From the NCBI GenBank assembly GCA_014192065.1, contig BJHH01000005.1, positions 117,992-181,991 of the forward strand: a DNA stretch of 64,000 nt, given 5' to 3'. Below, one piece after another: positions 25,749 to 33,618 of this stretch. A program made the position numbers and the translations under genes. Below the pieces are notes generated by a model, which saw only the letters and a list, made by a program, of their open reading frames with translations, had not been told where the DNA came from and searched no databases. Position 1 is the first letter of the stretch. The number at the start of each line of letters is the position of its first letter. The DNA comes from Gemmatimonadota bacterium. GTDB taxonomy: Bacteria > Gemmatimonadota > Gemmatimonadetes > Gemmatimonadales > Gemmatimonadaceae.

Positions 25749-27311
25749 TTAGCGTTTCGCGCGCAATGCCGGCGTGCTGCTGGGCGCACGTCGATGGAGT
25801 GTGGTGCGCTCGTAGTCATACGAGAGCGCGATCAGCGTGCCCTCGCTCCAGGCCCGCCCGAAGAAGGTCATTCCGGCCGGCAGACGGTTGCCGCGCGTGT
25901 AGCCCATGGGGACCGTCATCGACGGAAAGCCCGTGGTCGGAGAAAAGAGCTGGCTATTATCGCCAGCGGGGGTGCTCTGGTCGCCGATCAGCCGCGGTGG
26001 ATTGCTCCACGTGGGATAGACGAGGGCGTCAAGTCGCAGCGAGTCCATCATCTTGGTCACGGCGGCACGCACGCGCGGCTTGACCACTTCTTCACGGAAG
26101 GTGCAGCCCGGCGTGGCCTCGGGTGCGACGGTCACGGAATCGCCTGACACGAGGCGCGCCTCGATGCTGGGGTGGAACTTTCGGCTCCGCACGACCTCGC
26201 GCAACGTTTTCACTGGTGCGCCCTCGCCGCGCGCCGCGAAGTAGCGTTCGAGGTCGAACTTGAAGGGGTTACATCCGCCCTGTCCGCGGGTGAGCGCGTT
26301 GAGGGAGTCCACCATCACGGTGTCGATGACGGTGGCGCCGGCAGCCCGCAGCTCGGCGACCGCCTTCGCGAACAGGTGGACGACTTCGCTGTCGAGCCCC
26401 TGCCGTTCGTACGCTTGCCGAAGCACGCCAATGCGGGCGCCCTTGAGTGCCCCGAGCGCGACGAAGCGATTGTAGTCTGTTTCGCGTTTCGCGTCGGCGC
26501 CGGCCGTTACGGCATCGTCGGCATCCTCGCCGGCAATCACATTGAGTACCATCACGGCATCGGCGACACTTCGTGCCATCGGACCCGCGATGTCGGCGCG
26601 GATGTTGAGCGGTACCACGCCGGCGCGTGAAGTGAGCCCCATCGTCGAACGAATGCCGAACAGCGCCTGGTGCGCCGACGGCCCACGGATCGAATTGCCG
26701 GTGTCGGTGCCGAGCCCGACGAGCCCCAGGCTGGCTGCGACCGCCGCCGCTGTGCCGCCGCTCGATCCGGCCGTGACGCGATTGATGTCGTACGGATTGT
26801 GCGTGTACCCGGGAAGGATCGAGTTCACGGTCTCGAGCGGTGAAAATGCCCACTCCGCCATGTTCGACTTAGCGAGCACGATCGCCCCGGCCGCCTTGAT
26901 CCGTCCGACCATGGTGGCATCACGCTTGGGGATCCAGCCTTCGAGTGCCGCGCTGCCCGCCGTCGTCTGCAGGTCGTTGGTCTCGAAATTGTCCTTCACG
27001 ATCGTCGGCACGCAGTGTAGGGGACCGATGAGCCCTTCCTTGGCGTAGCGTCTGTCGAGTGAATCCGCGATGGCGAGTGCTTTTGGGTGTACCACGACGA
27101 TGGCGTTTAGTCCCGGTCCCTGCTTGTCATAGGCCTCAATGCGGTCGAGATACGCCTGCACTAGTTGGTGGCAGGTGAGGGTTTTGGCCTTGAGCGCGGC
27201 GTGCACGCCGGCGATGGTCGCTTCGACGACGTCAAAGGCCGCGCGTTGTTGTGCAGCCGCGGACGACGATAGTACGAGCGCCGCCACGGCGGCGCGGGTC
27301 ACGGTGCGCAT
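25749..27311 (-). CDS. Exported amidase (amidase-signature family)
   Basis: 520 residues with a Sec signal ending SSSAAAQQ (about residue 21). The amidase-signature triad is visible: Lys in VPTIVKDNF, cis-Ser in TAGSSGGTAAAVAA and nucleophile Ser in GTDTGNSIRGPS. Related enzymes include GatA, but export and the lack of GatB/C neighbours argue for a catabolic or cell-wall amide substrate. C-terminal GFPSMTVPMGYTRGNRLPAG is typical of secreted family members. It follows the DUF5916 gene by 13 nt on the same strand and may be cotranscribed. Confidence 0.9.
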   Translation of the reverse strand: MRTVTRAAVAALVLSSSAAAQQRAAFDVVEATIAGVHAALKAKTLTCHQLVQAYLDRIEAYDKQGPGLNAIVVVHPKALAIADSLDRRYAKEGLIGPLHCVPTIVKDNFETNDLQTTAGSAALEGWIPKRDATMVGRIKAAGAIVLAKSNMAEWAFSPLETVNSILPGYTHNPYDINRVTAGSSGGTAAAVAASLGLVGLGTDTGNSIRGPSAHQALFGIRSTMGLTSRAGVVPLNIRADIAGPMARSVADAVMVLNVIAGEDADDAVTAGADAKRETDYNRFVALGALKGARIGVLRQAYERQGLDSEVVHLFAKAVAELRAAGATVIDTVMVDSLNALTRGQGGCNPFKFDLERYFAARGEGAPVKTLREVVRSRKFHPSIEARLVSGDSVTVAPEATPGCTFREEVVKPRVRAAVTKMMDSLRLDALVYPTWSNPPRLIGDQSTPAGDNSQLFSPTTGFPSMTVPMGYTRGNRLPAGMTFFGRAWSEGTLIALSYDYERTTLHRRAPSSTPALRAKR

Positions 27312-27324
27312 TAGGCTCTCGAGG

Positions 27325-29889
27325 TTACGGGTTGAACCAGTACGACAGTTTCACTAGGAGCGTGTTTTGCGGCGGCGACGCGAACAGGTCTCGTACGTCG
27401 CGCTGCCCGTCGAACGACCCACGATTGAGGTCGTCCTGATTGCGTCCCTGCTGCCAGACGAGGAACAGTGTGCTGGCTGGACGATACTCCCAGCGCATCA
27501 CGGCGTTGGAGTTGAACTGCTTGACATTGAATCCGTTGGGACGAGCGCCGCCGCCGTACGGACGGAACCGGTCGTCGTAGTTCGGCGCGCGGGGTTGGTT
27601 GAGCTGGCGCCATTCCGAATACGACCCGGTGCTGATGAACGGTTGTCCGTAGAACTGGAACGAGAGGGCGGGCGTGGCGGTCCAGTTCATCCGCATCGTG
27701 ATGCCCAACGTGTTCTGATCGAGGCGGGCAAAGGTGTAGTGCGTGGTGTCGCTGAGGAGCGCCCCGTAGTTGCCTACCCACTGTTGGTCGTTGGTCGTGC
27801 GGTCGTAGCCGAGCGCCAGCGACGCGGAAAACTGGCTCGCGACGCGCAGGTTGCCGCCAAGCTCAATCCCATTGTTGAAGGTCCGTCCCCCGTCGCCCAT
27901 CGCGGTATGCACCTGGCCCTGGGGTTGCACATCCATCCGCGGATCGCCGATGATATCCAGTCGAAGCGATCGCCCGGGCGAGCGGCGGAGCGCCGGGCCA
28001 CCGCGTGCGCACGACACGCAGTTGATGCCGCCGAGATCCACGGCCTGTATGGTGAGCGCGCCAGACCAGTTGTTGTGCAGCGATGCGCTCGTGTGCAGGG
28101 TCATATTGCGTGCCGATGGTAGCCCACCCGTAGTCCAGTGGGCGTCGCCGGTGAGTGACGAGAAGGATGAGCGGATCCATCGGTTGGGCGCTGGCTGTTG
28201 GTAGTCCACGCTCTGGCGAATGCTCATATTGTTCACCGTGGGGACGAGCCCGAGGTCATTCATTTCTTGACCGGGCGAACTGCGGCGCACGAAGGTCTCG
28301 AACTTCACTGCGCCACGGATCTTCTTGATGCTTGCCCCTATCGCGCCACCTGCAAGCGACGTGCGCGTCGGGTCGTACTGTTCTTCGTGGTCAAGGCGTT
28401 GGTAGTAGTGCACGCTGCTCCGCTGCGTCAACGCGATGGCGCTCTGACTTCCGCGTACAACACTACCGCCAGCGTAGGCCATGAACTCGTACTGGTTCTG
28501 TGCGAATCTCGTGATGCCCTGCGCGACCGCCACCGTGGCCTCGCGGCGGAGCAGCGGATCGGTGGTCTTGTCGAGATGGCGACGCATGTTGGTGAGCAGG
28601 AACCCAATCTGCCGAGTTCCATCTTGTGATTCGTTCGCCCCGCGTATCACCAGATAATTCGTCAGCGGCTCGATCACCGCGCCGCTGACGCCGTGCTCCT
28701 CCCGTGTCGTCGCATTGAGCACAGCCAGTGTGTATCCATTGCGGAACCGACCGGTCAGCTTCGCGGCGCCAAGGATGCTCGTGAACGCCGGGTCGTTGGC
28801 CGATGTGCGCAGTTGCGGCGCGCGGCCGATCCGACGGGTGTAGAACGATCCGTCGCACGGTGGACCGCAGCGGAACAATCCGATCCCTTCCTGAAAGAAG
28901 GGACGCTTTTCTTCGAAGCGCGTCTCGAACGCCGTGAGATTCAGGATCGACGGGTCGGCCTCGACCTGTCCGAAGTCGGGATTGATGGTCGCATCCACGG
29001 TCACACTGGTGCCGAGTCCCGCCTTCGCGTCGAGTCCTCCAGTGAAGTCACTGCGGTTGCCGCTCGTGCGGGATACGAGATCGGGTACACTCTTGGCCAC
29101 GGCGTATGGCATGACCTCGATACGCTGGGCGCCCGGGACGCCGGTGATGCCGCCGATCGTGCCAAGCTGCGAGACAATCGTCCGCGTGGATCTGTTGTAC
29201 AACGGCCACGCGTCACGCTGGTTCAACCGCGCGATGTCACGCCAGACGCCAAACCCAAACGTGTTCGATTCCCGCGCCGTGAATCGCAATTGACTGAATG
29301 GCACACGGAACTCGGCGACCCACCCCTTGGCGTCCACCACCACACCGACATCCCACACGCCATCCCACGAGGCGTCCTCGACATGGTCCGAATAGATCGT
29401 GGCGTCGCGCTTCACGCCGGCGGGATTCACCATCAGCTCGATGGCGTTGCGGCGGTCGAGGAATCCGTCGATGATGATCTTGATCTGGTCGGAATTGGTC
29501 CGGACGTCGCGCCGGCTGAGCAAGGTCTTGAGACTGTCAGGATGCGGATCGAATGCCCGCACCAGTGCGTAAAAATTGTGGTCGTCGTAGGCGATTCGGA
29601 ATTCGGTTTCGAACGTGGGGAGTACGTCTTCGCCAGGATCGAACTGCCGGAACCCGCGGGTTGGCGTGATGGATGTCCAGATCTCGTCATCCTCGCGCCC
29701 GTCGATTAGTGGCGCTCGTGCTGCGCGCGTGGCCGACGCTGATGTGCGGTCCATGAGGCTCGGCAGGTTTCGTGCGCTGTCGCGCGGCGCGGTGTTCGGG
29801 CCGCGCTGCGCCCCGAGCGACGAAAACGCGAGACAACTAGCGATCCGAGCGATCCGGGCGATCCGGGCGAGCAGCACTGGACAGGGCAT
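27325..29889 (-). CDS. Outer-membrane DUF5916 protein with CBM9-like N-domain
   Basis: About 854 residues. After a signal-like N-terminus, residues about 45-230 form a CBM9-like beta-sandwich (PLIDGREDDEIW, FRIAYDDHNFYALVRA, WVAEFRVPFSQLRF). The long remainder is strand-rich, ends YWFNP and fits the DUF5916 barrel family. Landmarks: NPDFGQVEADPSILNLTAFE, FFQEGIGLFRCG, FYTRRIGRAP. Such proteins are numerous in Gemmatimonadota and Bacteroidota; their substrate is unknown. Start codons at 29961 (GTG), 29937 and 29889 (ATG) are possible; the last gives a short signal peptide but no codon has a clear Shine-Dalgarno. Confidence 0.82.
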   Translation of the reverse strand: MPCPVLLARIARIARIASCLAFSSLGAQRGPNTAPRDSARNLPSLMDRTSASATRAARAPLIDGREDDEIWTSITPTRGFRQFDPGEDVLPTFETEFRIAYDDHNFYALVRAFDPHPDSLKTLLSRRDVRTNSDQIKIIIDGFLDRRNAIELMVNPAGVKRDATIYSDHVEDASWDGVWDVGVVVDAKGWVAEFRVPFSQLRFTARESNTFGFGVWRDIARLNQRDAWPLYNRSTRTIVSQLGTIGGITGVPGAQRIEVMPYAVAKSVPDLVSRTSGNRSDFTGGLDAKAGLGTSVTVDATINPDFGQVEADPSILNLTAFETRFEEKRPFFQEGIGLFRCGPPCDGSFYTRRIGRAPQLRTSANDPAFTSILGAAKLTGRFRNGYTLAVLNATTREEHGVSGAVIEPLTNYLVIRGANESQDGTRQIGFLLTNMRRHLDKTTDPLLRREATVAVAQGITRFAQNQYEFMAYAGGSVVRGSQSAIALTQRSSVHYYQRLDHEEQYDPTRTSLAGGAIGASIKKIRGAVKFETFVRRSSPGQEMNDLGLVPTVNNMSIRQSVDYQQPAPNRWIRSSFSSLTGDAHWTTGGLPSARNMTLHTSASLHNNWSGALTIQAVDLGGINCVSCARGGPALRRSPGRSLRLDIIGDPRMDVQPQGQVHTAMGDGGRTFNNGIELGGNLRVASQFSASLALGYDRTTNDQQWVGNYGALLSDTTHYTFARLDQNTLGITMRMNWTATPALSFQFYGQPFISTGSYSEWRQLNQPRAPNYDDRFRPYGGGARPNGFNVKQFNSNAVMRWEYRPASTLFLVWQQGRNQDDLNRGSFDGQRDVRDLFASPPQNTLLVKLSYWFNP
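29840..29866. repeat. Three tandem 9-bp units inside a signal-peptide core
   Basis: GCGATCCGR is repeated three times in tandem and encodes the Ile-Ala-Arg repeats in the hydrophobic region of the DUF5916 protein's N-terminus. Unit number changes would keep the frame and alter only signal length and charge. Confidence 0.7.
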
Positions 29890-30036
29890 CGGAGGGGCGA
29901 TGGGGAAGTGCAACCTGGTGAATTTGCCTACTGGCATGATGCGGCGGTACGTCCCGGGCACCCAGCGTGACGCTGGATGCCTCCCAAGACGCCGCGCCTC
30001 TAGATAGTTGATATCGCTCGCGCCCCAAAGCCGAAA

Positions 30037-30066
30037 ACAGGCAGGTACCTACAGGTACCTGCCTGT
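30037..30066 (-). terminator. 30-bp near-perfect palindrome; terminator of a decayed gene or operator
   Basis: Arms 30037-30050 and 30053-30066 are exact 14-nt reverse complements separated by AC. On the minus strand the stem is followed by TTTTC, so it can act as a Rho-independent terminator for the minus-strand pseudogene ending just before it. The core octamer AGGTACCT occurs twice 2 nt apart and is itself palindromic, so a DNA-binding site upstream of the DUF5916 gene is an alternative. Confidence 0.6.
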
Positions 30067-30067
30067 A

Positions 30068-30248
30068 CGGGTTCTCAATGTCGCCTCGAGTGGAATACTC
30101 CCTGGGCGAGTGACTGATGCCGCCGATGCTCGGGATGAAGATCATCCTCATCGGCCCCACGACTGGGTGTGGCGCCACCGAATAGCCCGACCGCCGCGCT
30201 CCCACCGGCCGTCGCCGAAACCGCCCGAACAAACGATCGTCTTTTCAT
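30068..30248 (-). pseudogene. Deleted, frameshifted remnant of a Tat-exported M20-type Zn hydrolase
   Basis: Two fragments lie head to tail on the minus strand in different frames. 30248 to about 30174 starts with ATG and encodes a twin-arginine signal (MKRRSFVRAVSATAGG). From about 30172 another frame encodes PMRMIFIPSIGGISHSPREY, which closely resembles the C-terminal metal-site region of M20-family hydantoinase/carbamoylases (MIFVPS-x-GG-x-SHSP). About 400 residues that should lie between are missing, and the last about 20 codons are replaced by the palindrome. Clear sign of gene loss. Confidence 0.6.
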
Positions 30249-30316
30249 ACTCAGTGGCAAGAGCTCACGATCCGTCGCGGCCCGTACTGCCGATCCGGTC
30301 GGTACGTTCGGCACCA

Positions 30317-30357
30317 TTGACCTAGGCGGTGTTATATATTATTATATCATTATATAT
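30317..30357 (+). promoter_or_regulatory. Promoter with AT-rich palindromic operator for the sulfur operon
   Basis: TTGACC (30317-30322), a 17-nt spacer and TATTAT (30340-30345) form a near-consensus sigma70 promoter (five of six at each hexamer). The -10 lies inside a 24-bp AT-only-but-one palindrome at 30334-30357 in which 10 of 12 base pairs are symmetric. This arrangement is that of an ArsR-family repressor site, and an ArsR gene is the fourth frame of the operon. Expected transcription start is about 30352. Confidence 0.7.
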
Positions 30358-30418
30358 GTATGTAATATCGTATTCTACGACCTCGCACACCACGCGATTC
30401 CCTGGACTCGGCCGATGA
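30356..30418 (+). CDS. Putative 20-residue leader peptide, ATGA-coupled to the TSUP gene
   Basis: ATG at 30356 opens a 20-codon frame (MYVISYSTTSHTTRFPGLGR) whose TGA overlaps the ATG of the TSUP gene. The ATG falls a few nucleotides from the predicted transcription start, so it could be translated from a leaderless mRNA; the TSUP start has only a weak GGAC upstream and may depend on reinitiation. No Cys or codon runs suggesting attenuation are visible. Evidence is positional only. Confidence 0.35.
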   Translation: MYVISYSTTSHTTRFPGLGR

Positions 30419-31239
30419 TCTGGGGCTTCGCTGCGCTCATTGGCGTATCGCTCGGATTGCTCGGCGGCGGCGGCTCGGTCCTCACCGTGCCGGTGTTCGT
30501 CTACGCCGCGGGCTTTGACCCGAAAATGGCGATTGCGATGAGCTATCCAGTCGTCGGGATCGCGAGCCTTGTGGCTGCCATCAGTCATTGGCGTGCTGGC
30601 CATGTGGCAACCCGCGTGGCGCTCCCCTTCGGATTGGTGACGATGGTTGGTGCAGTCGCAGGGGCGCGACTCGCCACGCTCGTCAGCGGAGCTACGCAGC
30701 TCGCCATTCTCGCCATCGCCATTGTCGCTGCGGCCATGTCGATGCTGCGCCGAGGCCACGCTGCGACAGATCAAGAGCCAGCGGTAGCGGGCACCCCGGC
30801 CGGCGGCACAGTCGCCAGCGCGCCGGCCACGATGCGGTTCTCGCTGCTTGTCGTAGGACTTGGAGTCGGCGTGCTGACCGGACTCATTGGAATCGGTGGT
30901 GGTTTCCTCATCGTACCGGCGCTCATCGTGCTCGCGCGCGTTCCGATCCATTCGGCCGTTGGCACATCGCTTGTGGTCATCGCGATGAACTCGGCTACCG
31001 CCTTTGCCGCACACGCTACAGCGACGCCGATTCCCCTGGCTTTTGTCAGTGCGTTCACCGCGGTGGCCATCGTCGGCTCACTCGCCGGCTCGAGGGCAGC
31101 ACGTATCGTTCCCGCGGCCGCCCTGCGGCGTGCGTTTGCCGCACTGCTCTTGATTGTCGGCGGTGCAATCCTATATCAAAGTCGCGTCGTCTTGTATGAC
31201 GCTTTCAGCAACACCACAGCTCGATGGAGTGCCCCGTGA
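30415..31239 (+). CDS. TSUP-family (TauE/SafE) permease of the sulfur operon
   Basis: 274 residues, about eight hydrophobic segments in two repeats, each with the family glycine patch: GVSLGLLGGGGSVLTVPVFV and GVLTGLIGIGGGFLIVPALI. In BigR-type operons of Xylella and Agrobacterium a TauE-like permease is thought to export sulfite made from persulfide; the same role is inferred here from the operon partners. First gene of the set; its stop overlaps the GTG of the MBL-rhodanese gene. The frame is open further upstream, but that part covers the operator and does not resemble protein. Confidence 0.88.
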   Translation: MIWGFAALIGVSLGLLGGGGSVLTVPVFVYAAGFDPKMAIAMSYPVVGIASLVAAISHWRAGHVATRVALPFGLVTMVGAVAGARLATLVSGATQLAILAIAIVAAAMSMLRRGHAATDQEPAVAGTPAGGTVASAPATMRFSLLVVGLGVGVLTGLIGIGGGFLIVPALIVLARVPIHSAVGTSLVVIAMNSATAFAAHATATPIPLAFVSAFTAVAIVGSLAGSRAARIVPAAALRRAFAALLLIVGGAILYQSRVVLYDAFSNTTARWSAP

Positions 31240-32693
31240 TTGTCCGTCGTTTTTTCGATGTCAAACTTGCGCAGACCAGCTACCTCATCGCCTGCGGCAA
31301 GGCCGGCGTTGGCGTCGTCATAGATCCGAACCGTGACATCGAGCAGTATGTGGAGGCCGCAGAAGCTGAAGGCATTCGCATCGCCTCGGTCACCGAAACA
31401 CACATCCACGCCGATTTTGTCTCAGGTGCACGTGCGCTTGCCGAACAAACCGGCGCGACGCTCTACCTCTCGGACGAAGGCGACGCGAACTGGAAGTACG
31501 CGTTCGCCAAGGCCGCCGGAGCCGTGCTGGTGCGCGACGGCGACGAGTTCGGCGTGGGCAATATCCGTGTGCAGGTGATTCACACTCCCGGTCACACGCC
31601 CGAGCATGTCTCGTTTCTCATCACCGATCGCGCCGCCGCCGCCGAGCCCATCGGCATTGTGACGGGCGACTTCGTTTTTGTGGGCGACGTCGGCCGTCCG
31701 GACCTGCTCGAACGCGCCGCGAATCTCGAAGGGACGATGCGCACGGCGGCGCGATCACTCTTCGCGTCGCTGAACAGGTTCAAGAACTATCCGGACTGGC
31801 TGCAGATCTGGCCCGGCCACGGAGCGGGCTCTGCGTGCGGCAAGGGTCTCTCCTCTGTTCCGCACAGCACCGTCGGATACGAGAAGCGCTTCAACTGGGC
31901 GTTCTCGATCACCGATGAAGAGACGTTCGTGGACGCAGTGCTCGACGGACAGCCCGAGCCGCCGAAGTATTTCGCCAACATGAAGCGCGTGAACAAACTC
32001 GGCGTGCCGGCCTTCGATTTCGGGGCCGTGCCGCCCCGCGCAGGAATCGCCGCAATCCGCCAGGCGCTCAAGTCGGGCGTACCCGTGGTGGACGCCCGCC
32101 TCGCTGACGCGTTCGCCGCGGGGCACATCCCGGGCACGATCAACATTCCGCTCAACAAGTCGTTCAACACCTGGGCCGGTTGGTTCATCCCGTACGACGC
32201 GCCGTTCCTCCTCATCGCCGCCGATGCCGACGCAGTTACAGCGACCGTTCGCGACCTCGCAATGATCGGACTCGACCGAGTGGCTGGTGCGGCGCACCGC
32301 GACGTTCTTGACGCGTGGACGGCGGACGGTGGAGCACTCGACACGATTCCACAGATCTTGGCCGCGGAACTCGCCGAACGGCTGCGCAACGGCTCGGTGA
32401 CCGTGCTCGACGTACGCGGTCGCGCCGAGTGGGAAGCTGGGCACATTCCCGGCGTGGCAAATGTTCCCGTTGGACTGCTCCGCGATCGATTTGCCGAGGT
32501 TCCGCGCAATGGAACCGTTGTCCTCCAATGTCAGGGCGGCGGCCGGTCTTCGATCGGCGCGAGCGTACTTCGTGCGCTCGGCATTCGCGACGTCGTCAAC
32601 CTCAGTGGCGGATTCCGTGAATGGGCCGCGTGTGAACTTCCAGTCGAGATCGCGTTGACTCCTGCCTCAGCCGCGACGGCGGGAACCAAGTGA
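31236..32693 (+). CDS. MBL-rhodanese fusion, persulfide dioxygenase type
   Basis: 485 residues. The N-terminal metallo-beta-lactamase domain (1-245) has ETHIHADFVSG (His56, His58, Asp60), VIHTPGHTPEH and GDFVFVGDVGRPD, the His/His/Asp iron ligands of ETHE1-type dioxygenases, which oxidise glutathione persulfide to sulfite. Two rhodanese domains follow: the first (about 270-355) lacks the catalytic Cys, the second (about 370-470) has an intact active loop CQGGGRS (Cys432). GTG 31236, with GGAG 6 nt upstream, overlaps the permease stop. It likely couples persulfide oxidation with sulfur transfer in the cytoplasm. Confidence 0.9.
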   Translation: MIVRRFFDVKLAQTSYLIACGKAGVGVVIDPNRDIEQYVEAAEAEGIRIASVTETHIHADFVSGARALAEQTGATLYLSDEGDANWKYAFAKAAGAVLVRDGDEFGVGNIRVQVIHTPGHTPEHVSFLITDRAAAAEPIGIVTGDFVFVGDVGRPDLLERAANLEGTMRTAARSLFASLNRFKNYPDWLQIWPGHGAGSACGKGLSSVPHSTVGYEKRFNWAFSITDEETFVDAVLDGQPEPPKYFANMKRVNKLGVPAFDFGAVPPRAGIAAIRQALKSGVPVVDARLADAFAAGHIPGTINIPLNKSFNTWAGWFIPYDAPFLLIAADADAVTATVRDLAMIGLDRVAGAAHRDVLDAWTADGGALDTIPQILAAELAERLRNGSVTVLDVRGRAEWEAGHIPGVANVPVGLLRDRFAEVPRNGTVVLQCQGGGRSSIGASVLRALGIRDVVNLSGGFREWAACELPVEIALTPASAATAGTK

Positions 32694-33046
32694 GCACCCG
32701 AACCGTTTTCCGGTCGCCCATGCCTCGCCCCTTGATAGACCTAGTGGCAGCCCGGTTCCGCGCGCTCGGCGAGCCGGCGCGGCTTCAGATTCTCGACGTC
32801 CTCCGAGACGGCGAGCTGACCGTGACTGATATCGTCGAACGGACATCACTGAGTCAGGCGAATGCTTCGCGCCATCTTCGGCAGCTGCACGATCTGGCCT
32901 TCGTATCGCGACGCAAAGACGGACTCCATGTCCACTACTCGATCAAAGACCGCAAGGTCTACCAGATGTGCGACCTCGTGTGCGGGCAGGTCGACTTGGA
33001 ACTCACCGCGCGGCAGCGTATCGTCGCAGCACATTTCAAACCCTGA
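32690..33046 (+). CDS. ArsR-family regulator, candidate sulfide/persulfide sensor
   Basis: 118 residues: a winged helix with ARFRALGEPARLQILDVL, the HTH LTVTDIVERTSLSQANASRH and the wing SRRKDGLHVHYSI. Only two Cys are present, Cys94 and Cys98 in YQMCDLVCG on the C-terminal helix. In BigR/SqrR two Cys form a disulfide or tetrasulfide on persulfide exposure, but one of them lies near the N-terminal helices; here both are in one CxxxC, so the chemistry may differ. GTGA overlap with the MBL gene. Expected to repress its own operon at the palindrome 30334-30357. Confidence 0.87.
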   Translation: MSTRTVFRSPMPRPLIDLVAARFRALGEPARLQILDVLRDGELTVTDIVERTSLSQANASRHLRQLHDLAFVSRRKDGLHVHYSIKDRKVYQMCDLVCGQVDLELTARQRIVAAHFKP

Positions 33047-33054
33047 GGACTTTC

Positions 33055-33618
33055 GTGAATCTCTTGAACGACCCGTGGCCGTGGTATGTCGCCGGCCCGA
33101 TTATCGGATTGTTTGTTCCCGCGCTGCTGATCGTTGGCAACCGACTGTTTGGAGTGTCGAGCAGCCTGCGCCACGTGTGCGCGGCGACGGTACCTCGCGG
33201 CGTTGAGTTCTTTCGCTATGAATGGCGGCGGATCGGCGCGTGGAACATCACGTTTCTCGTCGGGATTTTCATTGGCGGCTGGGTAGCCGCTCAGGCCTTT
33301 CCGGGCGCCGGCCAGGTAGTGGTGTCCGATGCCGCGCGGGCGACCTTTGCGGGCTACGGCGTCACCGAGGTCACCGGCCTCATACCGGCACAGCTCCTGT
33401 CGTGGGAGACGCTCGCGACGTGGCGCGGCGCGCTGATGCTCATTGGCGGAGGATTTCTGGTTGGATTCGGCGCAAGCTGGGCCGGCGGGTGCACGTCGGG
33501 CCACGCGATCGCAGGACTCGCGGACCGCCAGTTACCGTCGTTGATCGCGACGTTGGGTTTTTTCGCCGGCGGACTCGTTTCCGCCTGGATCGTCCTTCCC
33601 TGGTTGGTGGGCGTATGA
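33055..33618 (+). CDS. YeeE/YedE-family membrane protein (first half)
   Basis: 187 residues, about five hydrophobic segments. GFGASWAGGCTSGHAIAGLA is the hallmark of the YeeE/YedE (DUF395) sulfur-compound channel family, whose conserved Cys interacts with thiosulfate in YeeE. As in BigR operons the protein is split into two gene products, this one and the next. GTG 33055 follows GAGGA by 5 nt. It may import or channel thiosulfate or other sulfane sulfur. A paired pore with the downstream product is inferred. Confidence 0.87.
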   Translation: MNLLNDPWPWYVAGPIIGLFVPALLIVGNRLFGVSSSLRHVCAATVPRGVEFFRYEWRRIGAWNITFLVGIFIGGWVAAQAFPGAGQVVVSDAARATFAGYGVTEVTGLIPAQLLSWETLATWRGALMLIGGGFLVGFGASWAGGCTSGHAIAGLADRQLPSLIATLGFFAGGLVSAWIVLPWLVGV

